This document shows positions 11,257 through 22,652 of a stretch of 64,000 nucleotides of DNA, piece by piece (the first letter of the stretch is position 1; every line of letters begins with the position of its first letter). The DNA is from Geosiphon pyriformis (Eukaryota > Glomeromycota > Glomeromycetes > Archaeosporales > Geosiphonaceae), in contig JAAOMT010000175.1 of assembly GCA_016748015.1 (NCBI GenBank), positions 470,212-534,211 of the forward strand. The letters run 5' to 3'. Position numbers and translations under genes: made by a program. Under the pieces are notes generated by a model. That model saw nothing but the letters and a program-made list of their open reading frames with translations, was not told the DNA's origin and made no database searches.

Positions 11257-12111
11257 TGTTACTCATAGAAAGAAAACAGATATAGGGAAATAGTAGACCA
11301 ATAAGTGAATAGTATGTAGTACATAAGCACATTGCTTAGCAATATAGAGCAATGTCAGAAAACACAACACATTACTCAGCAATGTGGAGCAATATCAGAA
11401 AACATGGCACATTGCTCAGCAATATAGAGCAATGTTAGAAAATTAGGGCACATTGCTTAGCAATATGAGCATTGCTTAAGAAATTATAGCACATTGCTTG
11501 GAAATGTGAACGATCTCATAGAACATCAATTATGTATATATAGCAATAGCATTAAAAGTAGAAAGGGCAGAATCCATCAGTTCAAAACCTTCCACATTAC
11601 AAATATCAATAAATAATTATTCACTATTTCAACCTACTCTCCACTATCAACACTTCATGTTGATAGTAATTAATACTTAACCACACTGGAACAATAGTTC
11701 TTGATCACAGCTATTGACGAGATACTAATTTGCAATTGCTTTTATTATTTCTTTATTTTCTTTTATTTTTTTTTATTTCTTTTTGTTATTTCTTTGGTTT
11801 TACTAAATTGATTAAGAATTAAGTGCTGAGATACAAATGTCATAGGGATTGGTAAAAAACCCGTAAAACAAGGATAGAACACTCATAAATTTAAGAATAG
11901 CTTACCAAGAGGATTACTGACCACCATGCTGAGAAAAAAATTTGACAAAATTGTGATTCTGGAAGGCTACTAAAAACAACTATTAAATCTCTGTCCATTA
12001 TACAAAAAACTCCACAACCAAAACCTTCAGATATCAACACCTGAGTACCAACCAAGCACCAAGTTATGGATTTGTTATTTGACTTGAGACCCCAAATAAT
12101 TATCTGTAACA
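11257..12111 (+). repeat. 3' LTR of the Gypsy element (855 bp)
   Basis: The same TGTTAC...GTAACA termini as the 5' LTR. It carries extra units of the U3 repeat built on CACATTGC-TCA-GCAATGTG (about 11325-11510), explaining most of the 59-bp length difference. Differences from the 5' LTR are mainly C/T and G/A transitions (for example ATGTGAG versus ACATAAG near the start). Confidence 0.92.
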
Positions 12112-12115
12112 ACGG
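12112..12115. repeat. Right target-site duplication (ACGG)
   Basis: ACGG follows the GTAACA end of the 3' LTR and is the undamaged partner of ACAA at 2058-2061; the LINE frame resumes here as T-D-N-S-L. Confidence 0.55.
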
Positions 12116-13389
12116 ATAATTCTTTAAGTAGGCTGAATACTCTTAGTATGAAAGCTGGTGCTGTTGCTTTTTTTGAGGATATTGATTTGGGTTTAAATGT
12201 GGAGGTTTCTGGGTTAGTTTCTTCTACAATGGCAGAGTTGCAGGCCATTGCTCTGGCTCTCGAATGTGTTTCTCCTTCTTGTTTGGTCGACTTGTTTTCA
12301 AACAACCAGACTGCTTTAGATGCATGCAAATCAGAATCCTTGTTGACTTGTCCGGATTTCAAAAATTGGTGTTGGATCAAGCATCGCCACATTGCTGATG
12401 TCATTTGACACAAAAATTTGAATGTTAATTGGATTAAAGTTAGAGGTCATTCTGGTGTCTTGGGAAATAAGCGTGCTGATGCTTTTGCTGGAGCTGCTGT
12501 ATTCTCTAATATGCATCTTCTTCACATAATTAATGAATATTTTCTCAAGACTGGTGGTACTGCAATGTCCAGCAATTCTAGGCATTTTGTTTGTAATGTT
12601 TTCCAATCTGTTTATCATGCATGCTGGGAGATTGGTTCTGATTTCTGAGTCTTGGTAAATAGCCTACATGCTAATGTTGATTGGTCTAAATCTTCTTTGG
12701 TGTGGCATCTGAACTTTCATTTGGCTGCTGGTTTCACTAGTGTTTGGACTGCTGGCTTATGGACATATTTTATGAAGGCATTGCATCATTGTCTTCTGGT
12801 TGCTGTGTGTAAGCATCTTTATAATAGAAGTTATTCCAGTATAATATGTCTATTCTGTGGTAATGTTGAGGTTTTGAACCATGTGTTTTCTTGCCCATTT
12901 GATGCTGCTGGTTGTGTTCAGTTAGTGAAGATTCATGCGTCTGCTTGGGAGGCATGCTCAGACTTATCTCGCTCTTTTTCATGTGTTTTGCAGTTGCTTT
13001 CTACTTGCTTCTCTGATGTTGGTATTGGTACAGCTTTGTGTAAGGGCTTTGTTTTCAAGGAGTGGTATTGTGAATCTGCTGCTGTTTTTAGAGACTCTAA
13101 GATAGCAGCTCAGAATATTGTGGCCTTTATGCATGAATTTTGTCTTGTGTTTTGTGATAATGTTTGGCTAGTACGTGCTAAGCACCAGGTGGTTATGGAA
13201 AAAAGTGGCATGATCTTGCATAATGGTTCTGTTCTTGTTTCTGTCTCTGGTCTTTCTTTGGTGCTTTTGGCTGGTGTGGTTAGATTGTTAGGTATTGTGG
13301 ACGCATTTGGTGTTTATTTTGGATTTTGTAAATCTTGTTTATTCTTTTTTGGTTTAGGTAACATGGTTTCAGTGCATATAAGCACCTAG
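12112..13389 (+). pseudogene. LINE copy 1, 3' part: RNase H and C-terminal zinc finger
   Basis: This continues ORF2 after the Gypsy insertion. RNase H residues: Asp of the split YTDGS motif (about 12115), Glu in MAELQAIALALE, then FSNNQTALDA where SDSQ is expected (catalytic Asp to Asn), and the late Asp in GNKRADAFA. The C-terminal CLFCGNVEVLNHVFSC (about 12850-12897) is the CX2C-H-C finger usual at the end of such LINE ORF2 proteins. The long open frame 12652-13389 ends MVSVHIST-stop, matching VSVYIGA-stop of the minus-strand copy. Stops at 12406 (TGA) and 12646 (TGA) break it. Confidence 0.85.
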
Positions 13390-13530
13390 TGTTGTCCTGA
13401 CTAGCCTGAGTGGCTGGTTATGTGTAGAAAACACATAATTCACACTTAGTTTAGATCACTTGTATGATGTATTATACTAGATAGTGTTTGGACCTTACTT
13501 GTTAAATTAAAAAAAAATAAAAAAAAAATA
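13390..13530 (+). other. LINE 3' UTR and A-rich tail
   Basis: About 120 bases between the ORF2 stop and an A-rich tail. It contains AGCC-TGAGT-GGCT, a perfect 4-bp stem with a 5-nt loop. Homologous tails occur at 18232-18367 (minus), 29815-29960 and 63195-63350, so this marks the family's 3' end. Confidence 0.75.
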
Positions 13531-13971
13531 AAAGTAGAATAAAAAACTATTTTGGTTTAAAAAAAAACTAAAACATATATATTCATAATCTAAAAAATTT
13601 GAATAAATATTTTAGAAAATTTGTTATTAAATCTGAAATTATAAAGATATATAAACTTCTAATTATAAATATATTAATAAGTAGTAATATATTCAAATAT
13701 TATTTCTAAGACAATAAAGCTAAAAGTAAAAATAAAATTATTAATAAGCTATCTGACTTAGAAAACTTAAAAAACATAATAGTAAAAAAAACTAGTTATA
13801 TTAATTCAAGTAGTTTAAGTAATAGAAAATTCATAAATAAAACTACATTAAAAAACATTTATACTTAATTATATTATTTAAAAAAGTCTTCTAAAAAGTT
13901 GTTTTTTAATATATTAAGTAATAATAATATTCTTGGTTTTTTATTTATTGGTTCTATTTTGTATTTAATAT
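13531..13971. other. A+T-rich spacer, nothing recognised
   Basis: Very A+T-rich sequence with no coding frame or repeat that I could match elsewhere in the window. Confidence 0.5.
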
Positions 13972-14674
13972 TGTTATGATTGAAATTTATGGTTTTTATT
14001 AATTATCACATGTATTAGCCATTAATATTATATAATTAGCCACCCTATTTTTAGATAGTAATTATTAATCTGATCAATGATCTGACTATTAACTTGATTA
14101 TTGACTACTTTTAATCACTATATAAGTGATAAATTTCTTAGCTGTAGAAAAGCATGTAAGAATCAAAAGAAAATAAAGAAATAAAATAACAATTTTATTT
14201 TAATCCTTCTCTTTTTGCTAATTTCTCTTTTTTTACTTTTAAGTATCTGAATATCTTAAAATAAAAGGTTACTTGTTGGCATTTATTTACTTTTTTTCTA
14301 ATTTGTGTAATTGTAGCATTTAAAGATTATTGAATAAAATATAACTAAAGAGCATATCTGATATCTGATATTGAATTTTAAGAGTATCAATATAAGATAT
14401 AGAATTATACTAGTGTATTATTATTTGTTAACAATATAGACTATCCTTCTACTTTTAAATTTTTCAGTTATTTTTTGAAAAGAATAGCAATTAAGATATT
14501 TTATGAAACTAATTTTATACATTGAATCCATATTTATTTAATTCACTCCTTAAAATTAAATCTCTTTAATTAATTTTATTATTATATAATTTTGTTTTTT
14601 CTTGTTATCTATTAGCTTATTACTTTAACTCATAATAATATTTTAAATAGACTTAATAGAATATATTTGTAATA
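13972..14674 (+). repeat. Possible solo LTR of a third family
   Basis: The segment starts TGTTATGATT and ends TTTGTAATA, and is followed by TTTGGTG and then TTTGGTATTGG, which resembles a damaged primer-binding site. An internal TATATAAG-like block (about 14120) and an A/G-rich stretch resemble an LTR promoter and R region. It does not align with LTRs A or B. The evidence is only the end sequences and composition. Confidence 0.3.
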
Positions 14675-15649
14675 TTTGGTGTTTATAATTTGGTATTGGA
14701 AACAAATTAAGTTTAAATAAATTGGTTTTAGTAGTAAAATCAATTATCAGTTTTTGAAAATTTTTCTGTTTAAAGTTTTATCTGTTGAGTTTTTTATTAT
14801 AAAGCACAAAAATATTATTTTTTTCAATTGTGTTATTATGATTGTATTTTTTTTTGAGTTAATAAACACAATTATTAAAGTTTAATATTGTTTTTTTGTT
14901 TTTTTAATAAGTTAACAAAATAAAGTTAATATTCAAACCTAAAGAAAACTTTTTTTTTTACCAAACTATTATAAAATCTATTCTTAAATAGTCAATTTTT
15001 AATATTGCTACTTTACAAAAAAATAAAAAAATAAAAAAAAATTAGTATTTTATTAATTGTTATAATTAAAAATAATTGGTTCTAGTTATTAAAATTTTAA
15101 AAATTTTATGTTAATTTTATTTGGTCTAAAATAAAGATAAACAAAACAATTAATTAGATTTCAATACTTAAAGCATTTAAAATTTTAAACTTGTAGATTT
15201 AACAATAATATTTTATTTAGTAAATTTAAAATATAAAAGATAAAAAAGAAAAAAAAATTTTTAAGACTAAAAATAAGATAAAAATATAAATTAGATATTT
15301 GTATATTTTTTTTTTATTTGTAAAAATTACTCATTTTATATATTTTTTTTAGTTTTATAAAATTGTTTTTAATTGCTTATTATTATTAACTATTGTTTAT
15401 TATTTTAACTATTGTTTTATTTTTTTGTATTATAATTAATTATCTTATATTATTATTAATTTTTCTGTGCTATTTTGTATTATTATATATTATTATGTAT
15501 TATTATGTATTATTATGTATTATTTTGTAATATTTTATATTATTTTATGTTATCATATTTTTTTTATGTTATTATATAGTAATCATATTTTTTTTAATAG
15601 TTTTGGATTAGTTTTTTTATTTAGATAATATTATTTTTTTCTTTTAAAA

Positions 15650-15874
15650 TTAAGCTTTTACAAAATTTTTCAAAGTTAATTTTTGAGTATAATATTCAAA
15701 TATTATATTAAATATTGTTTTTTGTAATTTTTTAATGTTGTTAACTGTAATTATTTTTATTATACTGTTTGATAGTAGTGCTGAATAGTATTTAAATGTT
15801 ATATACAGTTTGTAAATTGCTTTGTAATATAATATTAGATTGTTTTTTTTAATAAATTGTTTTATTTGTTTCAA
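15650..15874 (-). pseudogene. Extra Gypsy ORF, relic C copy
   Basis: An open stretch of 74 codons whose start (MKQIKQFIKKNNLILYYKAI) and middle (KIITVNNIKKL) align with QQIEEFIGKKTNSTLHVRTI and TITINQWERM of the plus-strand element at 10.8-11.2 kb. It occupies the same slot between integrase and LTR. Lys, Ile, Asn and Tyr enrichment follows from the A+T drift. Not expected to be expressed. Confidence 0.5.
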
Positions 15875-16914
15875 AACTTTTTTATTAAATATTTAGTTAT
15901 TATTATTAACATATAATATTTATAAATCCAGTTTTTTACTAATTTTAAAGAAATAATATGTTGATAAAAAATCTTTTTTCTATATTTTAAAGATCTTAAG
16001 TATCTATTTTCTTGTGTTTAGTTTTATTATTAAGTTGTTCAAAGCTTTTTTTACTTCTTTTATTATTTGTATATTAAGATTTTTTTTGTTTATTATTAAG
16101 TAAAATTGAAATATTTAATTTTAATTAAATTTTTGTTCTTTTTATTTTTGTTTACTGTTTTGTATTGTAATTCTATTTTGTCAATAATAATTTTTAATAA
16201 TGTTATTGACTATTAAATGGCTTTAAACAATTGTTATAAAAGCTTTAAAATAGTGTTTAAAATAGTGTTTAAAATATTTATAGTAAAAAAGTTTTGGGGT
16301 TTTTTTGGTTATTGGGATAGTGTTTATAACTTAAAATTTTCTATATCTTAACTTATAATTAATAAGCTATATTTAATAATAATAATTAATTTTAGATTTT
16401 ATGAAATATTTTCAGATATGACCAATAAAATTTGTGTTTTTAGTTGTAATATAATTGATAATAATTTTTGTATTGTATAATAAAGTTTTAAATTATTTTT
16501 ATGTGTGACTTTTTTAAAATTTTGTTTTTTAATTATAGTTTATAAGTTCTATTGTTAAGAATTTTGTATATATAAAATAGTTTATCTTATTTTAAGTTAA
16601 ATTTTTTATTTTATTGTTTTTTAGCTTAAATATGATATAATAATACTTTATTTTTAATCTTGAATTTAACTAGTTGATTTAATAAGTAATTATCATATCT
16701 TTTTTTTTGTTATTTTTAAAAATTATTAATATTGTTAATTGTTGTTTTATAATTATTTTTTAGTGTTTTTATAAGTTAATATGTTTTTTAATATAAGTTA
16801 ATTTTAATATTTTTTTGGTAATTGTTTTTATTAAGAAAAAAAATATTTCTAATTCAATAAACAATATAATTTTTTTTTATAAACTAGTTTAAAGAATGTA
16901 AATTAAATAGTATT

Positions 16915-17879
16915 TTGCTTTAATATTCAAAAAATTTAATTAATAAATTAACATGAAATTACTTTTATAATTTTTATTATTAATTAGCCTATAAATATTA
17001 TTTTAATTATTATTATTATTTAATTATATTATTAAATATTACTATCTAATTAATAATTTAATTTGTATAATACACAAATAAAATAATCAAATTATGCAAT
17101 ATTTTAAACTCCATAACAGTTAAAAATTTACTGAAATTTATAAAATTTTATAAAATAATTTAATAGTTTACTAAAATAATTTATAATTTGTAAAAATAAC
17201 TTGTAATTTACTAAAATATATTTTTAGTTTGTTAAAAAAAAATACAAATTTAAAAAATAGTATTATAATAGGTTGTATAAAAAAAGAGCTTTTTTTTTGG
17301 AAAAAAATGTATTTTAGCAGAAAATAATAATCTTATCTTCTATAGAATAAATTTCTTAGTACAAATTAATAAAATATTAAATATTTAAAAACATAATTTA
17401 ATTTAATTAGGTATAAATTAAAATCTAGAAAATTTTAATTAACATTTTGAAATTGATTAGCTACCAATTTCAATAATCTATTAGTAATTTTAAACTTAAA
17501 CAAAAAACAATTTTCTTAATAAAATTTTTTTTTTTACATTTTTTTTATATTTTTTATATTTTTTATTATAAATTATTAAAGTAATTTACAATCAAGATTT
17601 TTATATAAAAGTTTATTTTTATAGCAAAGTAACTACATATTTTTAATAAGCTTTTAGATAAACATTTTTTGAAAAAAGTTGATTTTTACTATAAAGTAAC
17701 TATATAAGTAACTAGTATAAAATTGGCTATTTTACTTTTAAGCTTAGCAATTTAAATTATAAAAAATAATTTAAAAATAAATTCAGTTATTTAAGATTCA
17801 ACTGCTTTTAGTAATTAAAATTAATAGCAAAACAATATTAACAACATTTAAAAAAAGAAACCAAAAACCTCTAATAATA
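16915..17879 (+). repeat. Solo LTR of Gypsy family B
   Basis: This segment aligns in reverse complement with 56647-57540, the LTR beside the primer-binding site of Gypsy B. Shared blocks include TTATAATTTTTATTATTAATTA near the start, the run of ACTAAAATAATTTATAATTTG-like units, AAGTAACTA near 17690, and the end AAACCAAAAACCTCTAATAATA. No internal sequence accompanies it and relic C integrase lies on both sides, so it is best read as a solo LTR left by LTR-LTR recombination. The left boundary is uncertain by tens of bases. Confidence 0.55.
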
Positions 17880-18231
17880 TCAATATATAAATAGTACTAA
17901 AAATATAAATAAGTCTTATTTTTGTGTATTTTTATAATTTATTTTTGTTAATATTTCACATAATATTTAGTTAAATTATTCTACCAATTTATTTGTCTAA
18001 AAATAATATAAGAATAATAAGAATTATTTTATTTTAAATTATTAACTTAGTTTTATAAAAATATTGTTAACAAAATAAATTCTTTAATTAAACAATAATT
18101 TTTTCAGATATTTATGTTAACAGATTAGATCTTGATATACAAACTTAGCTATTGTTTTAATATCTGCAATTTGAATAGTTTAGGCTTTTGGCTATTTGGT
18201 AAAATAGTTTATAACTATAACAAAATATTAA

Positions 18232-18367
18232 TTTTTTTTTTTTTTATACATTTATTGAGTAAAGTCCAAACACAACCTAAAACCATACATCAAATAATTG
18301 ATCTAAATTAAGCATGAATCATGTACTTTCTACACGTGACTAGCCACTCAGGCCAATTAAAACAACA
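18232..18367 (-). other. LINE 3' UTR and poly(A) tail
   Basis: The T-run at 18232-18245 is the A-tail on the minus strand. Between it and the ORF2 stop (18368) are 122 bases homologous to 13390-13505, including GGCCTGAGTGGCTAG. Relic C integrase abuts the tail directly, so the LINE inserted into an already present Gypsy copy. Confidence 0.75.
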
Positions 18368-21300
18368 CTATGCACCTATATAAACAGAAACTGCATCTAA
18401 AGTGCCTGAAACGAACAAACTAAATTTGCACAAACCAAACTTAATGTCCAATGCTTTATCAATACCCAACAATCTGACAACCCCAGCTGAATACAGGGAA
18501 GACAGACCAGAAATAGAAATCAGCACAAAACCGTCTCGAGGAATTAACTCATGCTTTTCCATAAAGGCACAATGTTTGACATAGACCAACCAAACTTCAT
18601 CTCTAAAAGCTAGGCAAAAATCATAGACAAAGTCCACAATTTTCACACCAGCAAGTTTTAGGTCACCAAAAACAGAAACCGTCTCAAAAAACCAATCATT
18701 AAAAACAAAGCCTTTGCATAGAGCAACACAGACCAAGGTATCAAAAATACATGAAGAAAGAGTTCGCAGCACATGAAAAGAAGGGCCATGAAGGCCAAAA
18801 ATGCCTTCCCATTTAACCACATAATCACCAAACAGCCAATCACGATTAGCAAAGTCAGAATCACAAGAAAAAACATGGTCCAAGACCTCCACACTTCCAC
18901 AAAACAAGCAAATCACACTAGGGTAACTCCTATCATAAAGGCATTTGCGAACGGCCACAAGCAGTCTATGATGTAAAGCTTTCATAAAATATGTGCTCAA
19001 GCCAATGGTCCAAATACTGGTAAAGCCAATAGCCATGTGTGAATCGGAATGCCAAACAGAAGAGGATCTGTGCCAATCGATATCTGTGAGCAATTCGCCA
19101 ATGACAACCCTATTATCCGAACTGAAACCCCAATGCGAACGGATAAATGTCACGCACAAAATGCCTAGAATTATCTGAAACCGGACTACTACCAGCCAGG
19201 ATAAACTGCTTGTCCAGCCGGGAGGGAAGAACAAAATCAGAAAGAGCTGCACGGCCAGCCAGATTATCAGCCCGGTCATTACCTACAACACCAGAATGTT
19301 CTTTAACTTTATACCAGCTAACATCCAACCTTTTAGCACAAACAAGACCAGCAATATGATGGTGCTCCACCCAACAACTATTTCAAAAATCCGGATGTGC
19401 AAAACCCAATTCCGACCTGCAAGCGTTCAATGCGGCCTGACTATCTGAAAATAAGCTAACTTTGCTAACTGCAGGAACACACTCAAGAGCAAGTGCAATA
19501 GCTTGCAATTCCACCAAAATAGATGACAACAAACCCGAAACCTTAACACCTAAACTCATATTAATATCATCAAAGAAAACCGCCACATCTGATTTAACAC
19601 TGAAAGTACCCAAACCAGCCAAGGATCCATCAGTATAGACCGAAAGGCTATCAGCACCCAATTCCAATAAATGATTACAAACCAAATCAAAATCAGTGGA
19701 TTCCAAGACACTAGGAGCAGAAGAAATACCCACCGAACAGTTATGAACAGAAGAAGATGACTCTGTACCACCAAGATAACCAACAGAGACACCAAACCAA
19801 TTAGGAATGGGACCATGTGGATCCAGCCTTTTCCAACACTTGAAAGTCTTCCAATTAAAAACACCACTATTGTGTTGATGCAGTTGTTCCACAAAGGCAA
19901 TTTTATACCACCAAAGTGAGGAGAAACACCTAAAGAATTTCACCTTCCCAAAAACCAAAGACATGAGAGTTCTACAGGAGAATCAGAATGCACTGGGGCC
20001 AGGACTACTAAAGAATAAGCTGCAGTCAGCAAAAATACAAACCACACCCGCCAGAAAATTGTTTGAGGGATTTAATTTTAAACAAACCAGGAAGACCAAA
20101 GGGTGCACAGAACGCCAGCTCAAAGTCTATAAGTCATGAGACCTATGGAAAAACAACTGACCCAGGATTTCAACAGCATTGGCAAAATACACTATGAATG
20201 CCGAATTACTTTCAGCCTGAATCTGCTCAAAAGTCTTTAAGCTGTAAAGGGATAGATGATGAAGAGCATCATTGGGAAAGTCCAAAGAAAGACCCGCCTT
20301 GGATTTGAAGCCTTTATGAATCAGAGCGTCCCATTTACAGCAAACACTAAGTGGAACAAAACTAAACTGCATTCTATAATTGACAATAAATTGCAGAACT
20401 ACTGAAACCAAATACAAAAACTGCTTATCAGAGATGGCCTTTTTCAGGACGAGATTGGTGAAAAACTGAATATCTGAATGCACCTTGGCCAAATTGGGCT
20501 TTGACAAACCATCCGTACACAGAAAGATGCCCAAATACTGGTAAGGTTCCTCTTTCTTGGCAATAGAAATTGGTGAACCACTGATTGTCAGAAAGGGGCT
20601 CACAACCCTACAGTTAATGGGAATTGTCACTGTTTTGTTATTGTTAATTGAAATATCATTAATTCTAAAAAATTCACTAGCAACATTAAGAATGTGTTGT
20701 GTTGCAGCCTGACTGCTACCGACCCAAATTGTATTGTCCACAAAAGCACCAGCTGCAAAGAAAGAAGAAAAACCAGCTTGAGGTTCAACACGGCCAGTCT
20801 TAGCAATGAAATGAGAATTCAACCTATATCCACAAAATTCTTCTTGCCTCTTAACTTCACACAAAAGAGAATCATAAAATATACGCCAAAGAAGAGGTGA
20901 GAACACTTTTTCTTGATCGAGATCATCATGGACTTGATAACCATCAGTTAAGTCAAAGTCAGTCATTATTTGGTTGACTCGGTTATTGTGAATGCCACCA
21001 AAAAATTGAATGAATCTGTCACACATCTTAATCCTAATTAGACTCTTTTTCAAATGCTCCTAGCCAACAGAATCATAGGCCTTCTTCATGTCCTGCAATA
21101 CCAGCCAAAGTTCATGGTTCTTTTCTAGAGCATCCTCAACCACAGAGCCAATAGCAAAGATAGGAGACTGTGTCATTGTGCCCTTCAAAACAGAAAAATT
21201 GTCACTGCGGAGAACATTGTGAGTACTGCATGCCAAAGAAATTCTGTCTGAGAGAATCTTTGAAAGAATCTTACAAGTGGTTTCAATCAAAGCAATGGGT

Positions 21301-22652
21301 CGGGTGTTCGTAAGAACTCCTTCCCACTCATAAGGTTTGGGGATCATAGACACCCAAGCTTCCCTCCAAGGACTAGGAACTAACTCACAGAGCAAACAAG
21401 AGTTCAAGAGCACCAACAACATATCCAGAACCGATTTGTCACAATGCTTCCAAAGCTCATTCGAAATACCAGACAAACCAGCAGCTTTATCATTAGGCAA
21501 GTCTGACACAACACTAAGCAACTCAACAGAACTAATAGAGTCCATTATTTTCAAAAATGCCTCATCAAATACATACTCCAAGGGTTGGTACTGGCGACAC
21601 CAATCAGCAGAGACATTAGCAACCAACTTGCGTTTTCTGGTCCAGCTTTCCATGATAACATCCACCTTAAATTTAACCAAACTAGGATCCAAAACCAGTT
21701 CATCATTGACAACCAAATAATCCAATACCACCTTGTGAAAGGAGTGCTTTAGCACACTCTTAATTGTATGACCCTTATCCACTTCAAAACTTTCCATCCT
21801 TCTACTAACTGCTGATCTGATACGAGATTCTTTAACACGCTTTGACTCGGACAATTTAGAGGAATGATACAACTTCCTGACTCTGAACAAGACAGATCTT
21901 ATGACCTCAAAATACGACCCCAAAAGAAAAAGAGACTCCACCACAAAAACATTTGTAGCGTCCAATGAATTCCACATACTTAGTAGTGCAACAAATTCCT
22001 TAAAAGAAACCAAATGTGATGCTTTAACTAGTTTAGACACCAAAAGTTCTAGCTTGTGAAACTTATAAGATTCCTTAGTAAACACATTATCATAACTTTT
22101 GAACCATTTTTTTTTGAAAATATCACTCGCTGATAAGCACACAATTTTGTGGACAACGTCCTACATAGCATTCAGATCCAGAAACAATAGAGCAGCATCA
22201 AACTTGCCCTTAAACATCACTGTGGTGGCAGTAGAAAATTCTTTGAATGCAGTCTATTTGGCAGTCATAGCATCTTTAAAATTGAACTTCCACCAATCCT
22301 TATTCGCCTGCTTATAAAAGGACATCAAATTAACATCCAAGAGACCACCCAGGCCCACGGAAACAGCAACAGCCCTATAATCAATATCAAAATATTCATT
22401 AACCCTGGCTACACTTCAATCTAAGATTGCGTTGACCAAGTTCAATAACACAAACACATAATCAATAACCTTAGCCAACCCTTAAGAATTGGTCCAAGTT
22501 GCATTCCTCCCAAACGAACTCCCTCCCAAGGCATTGACCAAACCCAAATCAAAACATTTCCTGAAACTAGCACACCTGTGAGAGCCATCTTCATTGAAAT
22601 TGCCGCCCAATATCACGAAAGATGACTCATTAACAGCTTTAGCAATCAAAGA
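18368..22652 (-). pseudogene. LINE part Y: endonuclease C-terminus, RT, RNase H, zinc finger (ORF2)
   Basis: Order on the minus strand: endonuclease C-terminal half (SLIAKAVNESSFVILGGNFNED at 22.65 kb; the catalytic His site reads EYFDIDY with Tyr instead of His), linker with FKKKWFKSYDNVF, RT (21060-22142: LSGISNELWKHCDKS, SMIPKPYEWEG, TRPIALIETTCKILSK, ILQDMKKAYDSVG; 20127-21053: GLDQ-type DDLDQEKVFSPLLWR), RT active site FVDN (20733-20744, second Asp to Asn), RNase H with all four acidic positions retained (YTDGS, VELQAIALALE, FSDSQAAL, GNDRAD), and the C-terminal finger CLFCGSVEVLDHVFSC (about 18870-18920). Stops at 21061 (TAG for Trp), about 20124, about 19950 and 19383 (TGA for Arg). 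A near-complete but inactive ORF2. Confidence 0.88.

Larger units (their letters stand above)
2062..12111 (+). mobile_element. Ty3/Gypsy LTR retrotransposon with dUTPase, decayed but complete
   Basis: This 10,050-bp element has LTRs that begin TGTTAC and end GTAACA, a primer-binding site just after the 5' LTR, a purine tract just before the 3' LTR, and a single ancestral gag-pol frame. The domain order is gag with zinc knuckle, protease, Cys-rich module, dUTPase, RT, RNase H, integrase; this protease-RT-RNase H-integrase order is the Ty3/Gypsy order. An extra ORF follows integrase. More than 20 in-frame stops, almost all explicable as C-to-T or G-to-A, one frameshift at about 7990 and a mutated RT active site make it non-autonomous. 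It sits inside LINE copy 1. Related relics lie at 14.8-18.2 and 41.0-50.8 kb on the minus strand. Confidence 0.92.
14831..18228 (-). mobile_element. Gypsy relic C (3' end only), interrupted by a solo LTR and cut by a LINE
   Basis: Read on the minus strand this holds a family-A LTR (about 14831-15629, with the same A/TAAAA block and TTAGTATTTTATTAATTG segment as the LTR at 41.3 kb), the extra 3' ORF (15650-15874), the integrase C-terminus (about 16400-16900, AATAAGTTCTATTG...AGAATTT matching the complement of the GPY/F region), a foreign solo LTR (16.9-17.88 kb) and the integrase core (17.9-18.23 kb; GGCTATTTGGTAAAATAG is the complement of the YFTKWPKA codons). It stops at the A-tail of the LINE at 18232. 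Extremely decayed, no usable frame. Confidence 0.65.

Noticed and set aside
13531-18231. Organellar (mitochondrial) DNA, because of the very high A+T content
   Set aside because: Segments align with nuclear-type Gypsy LTRs and integrase; no mitochondrial gene, tRNA or rRNA was recognised.
18402-19359. Plus-strand open frames over the LINE RNase H and zinc-finger region
   Set aside because: They are antisense shadows of ORF2, which has recognisable motifs on the minus strand.
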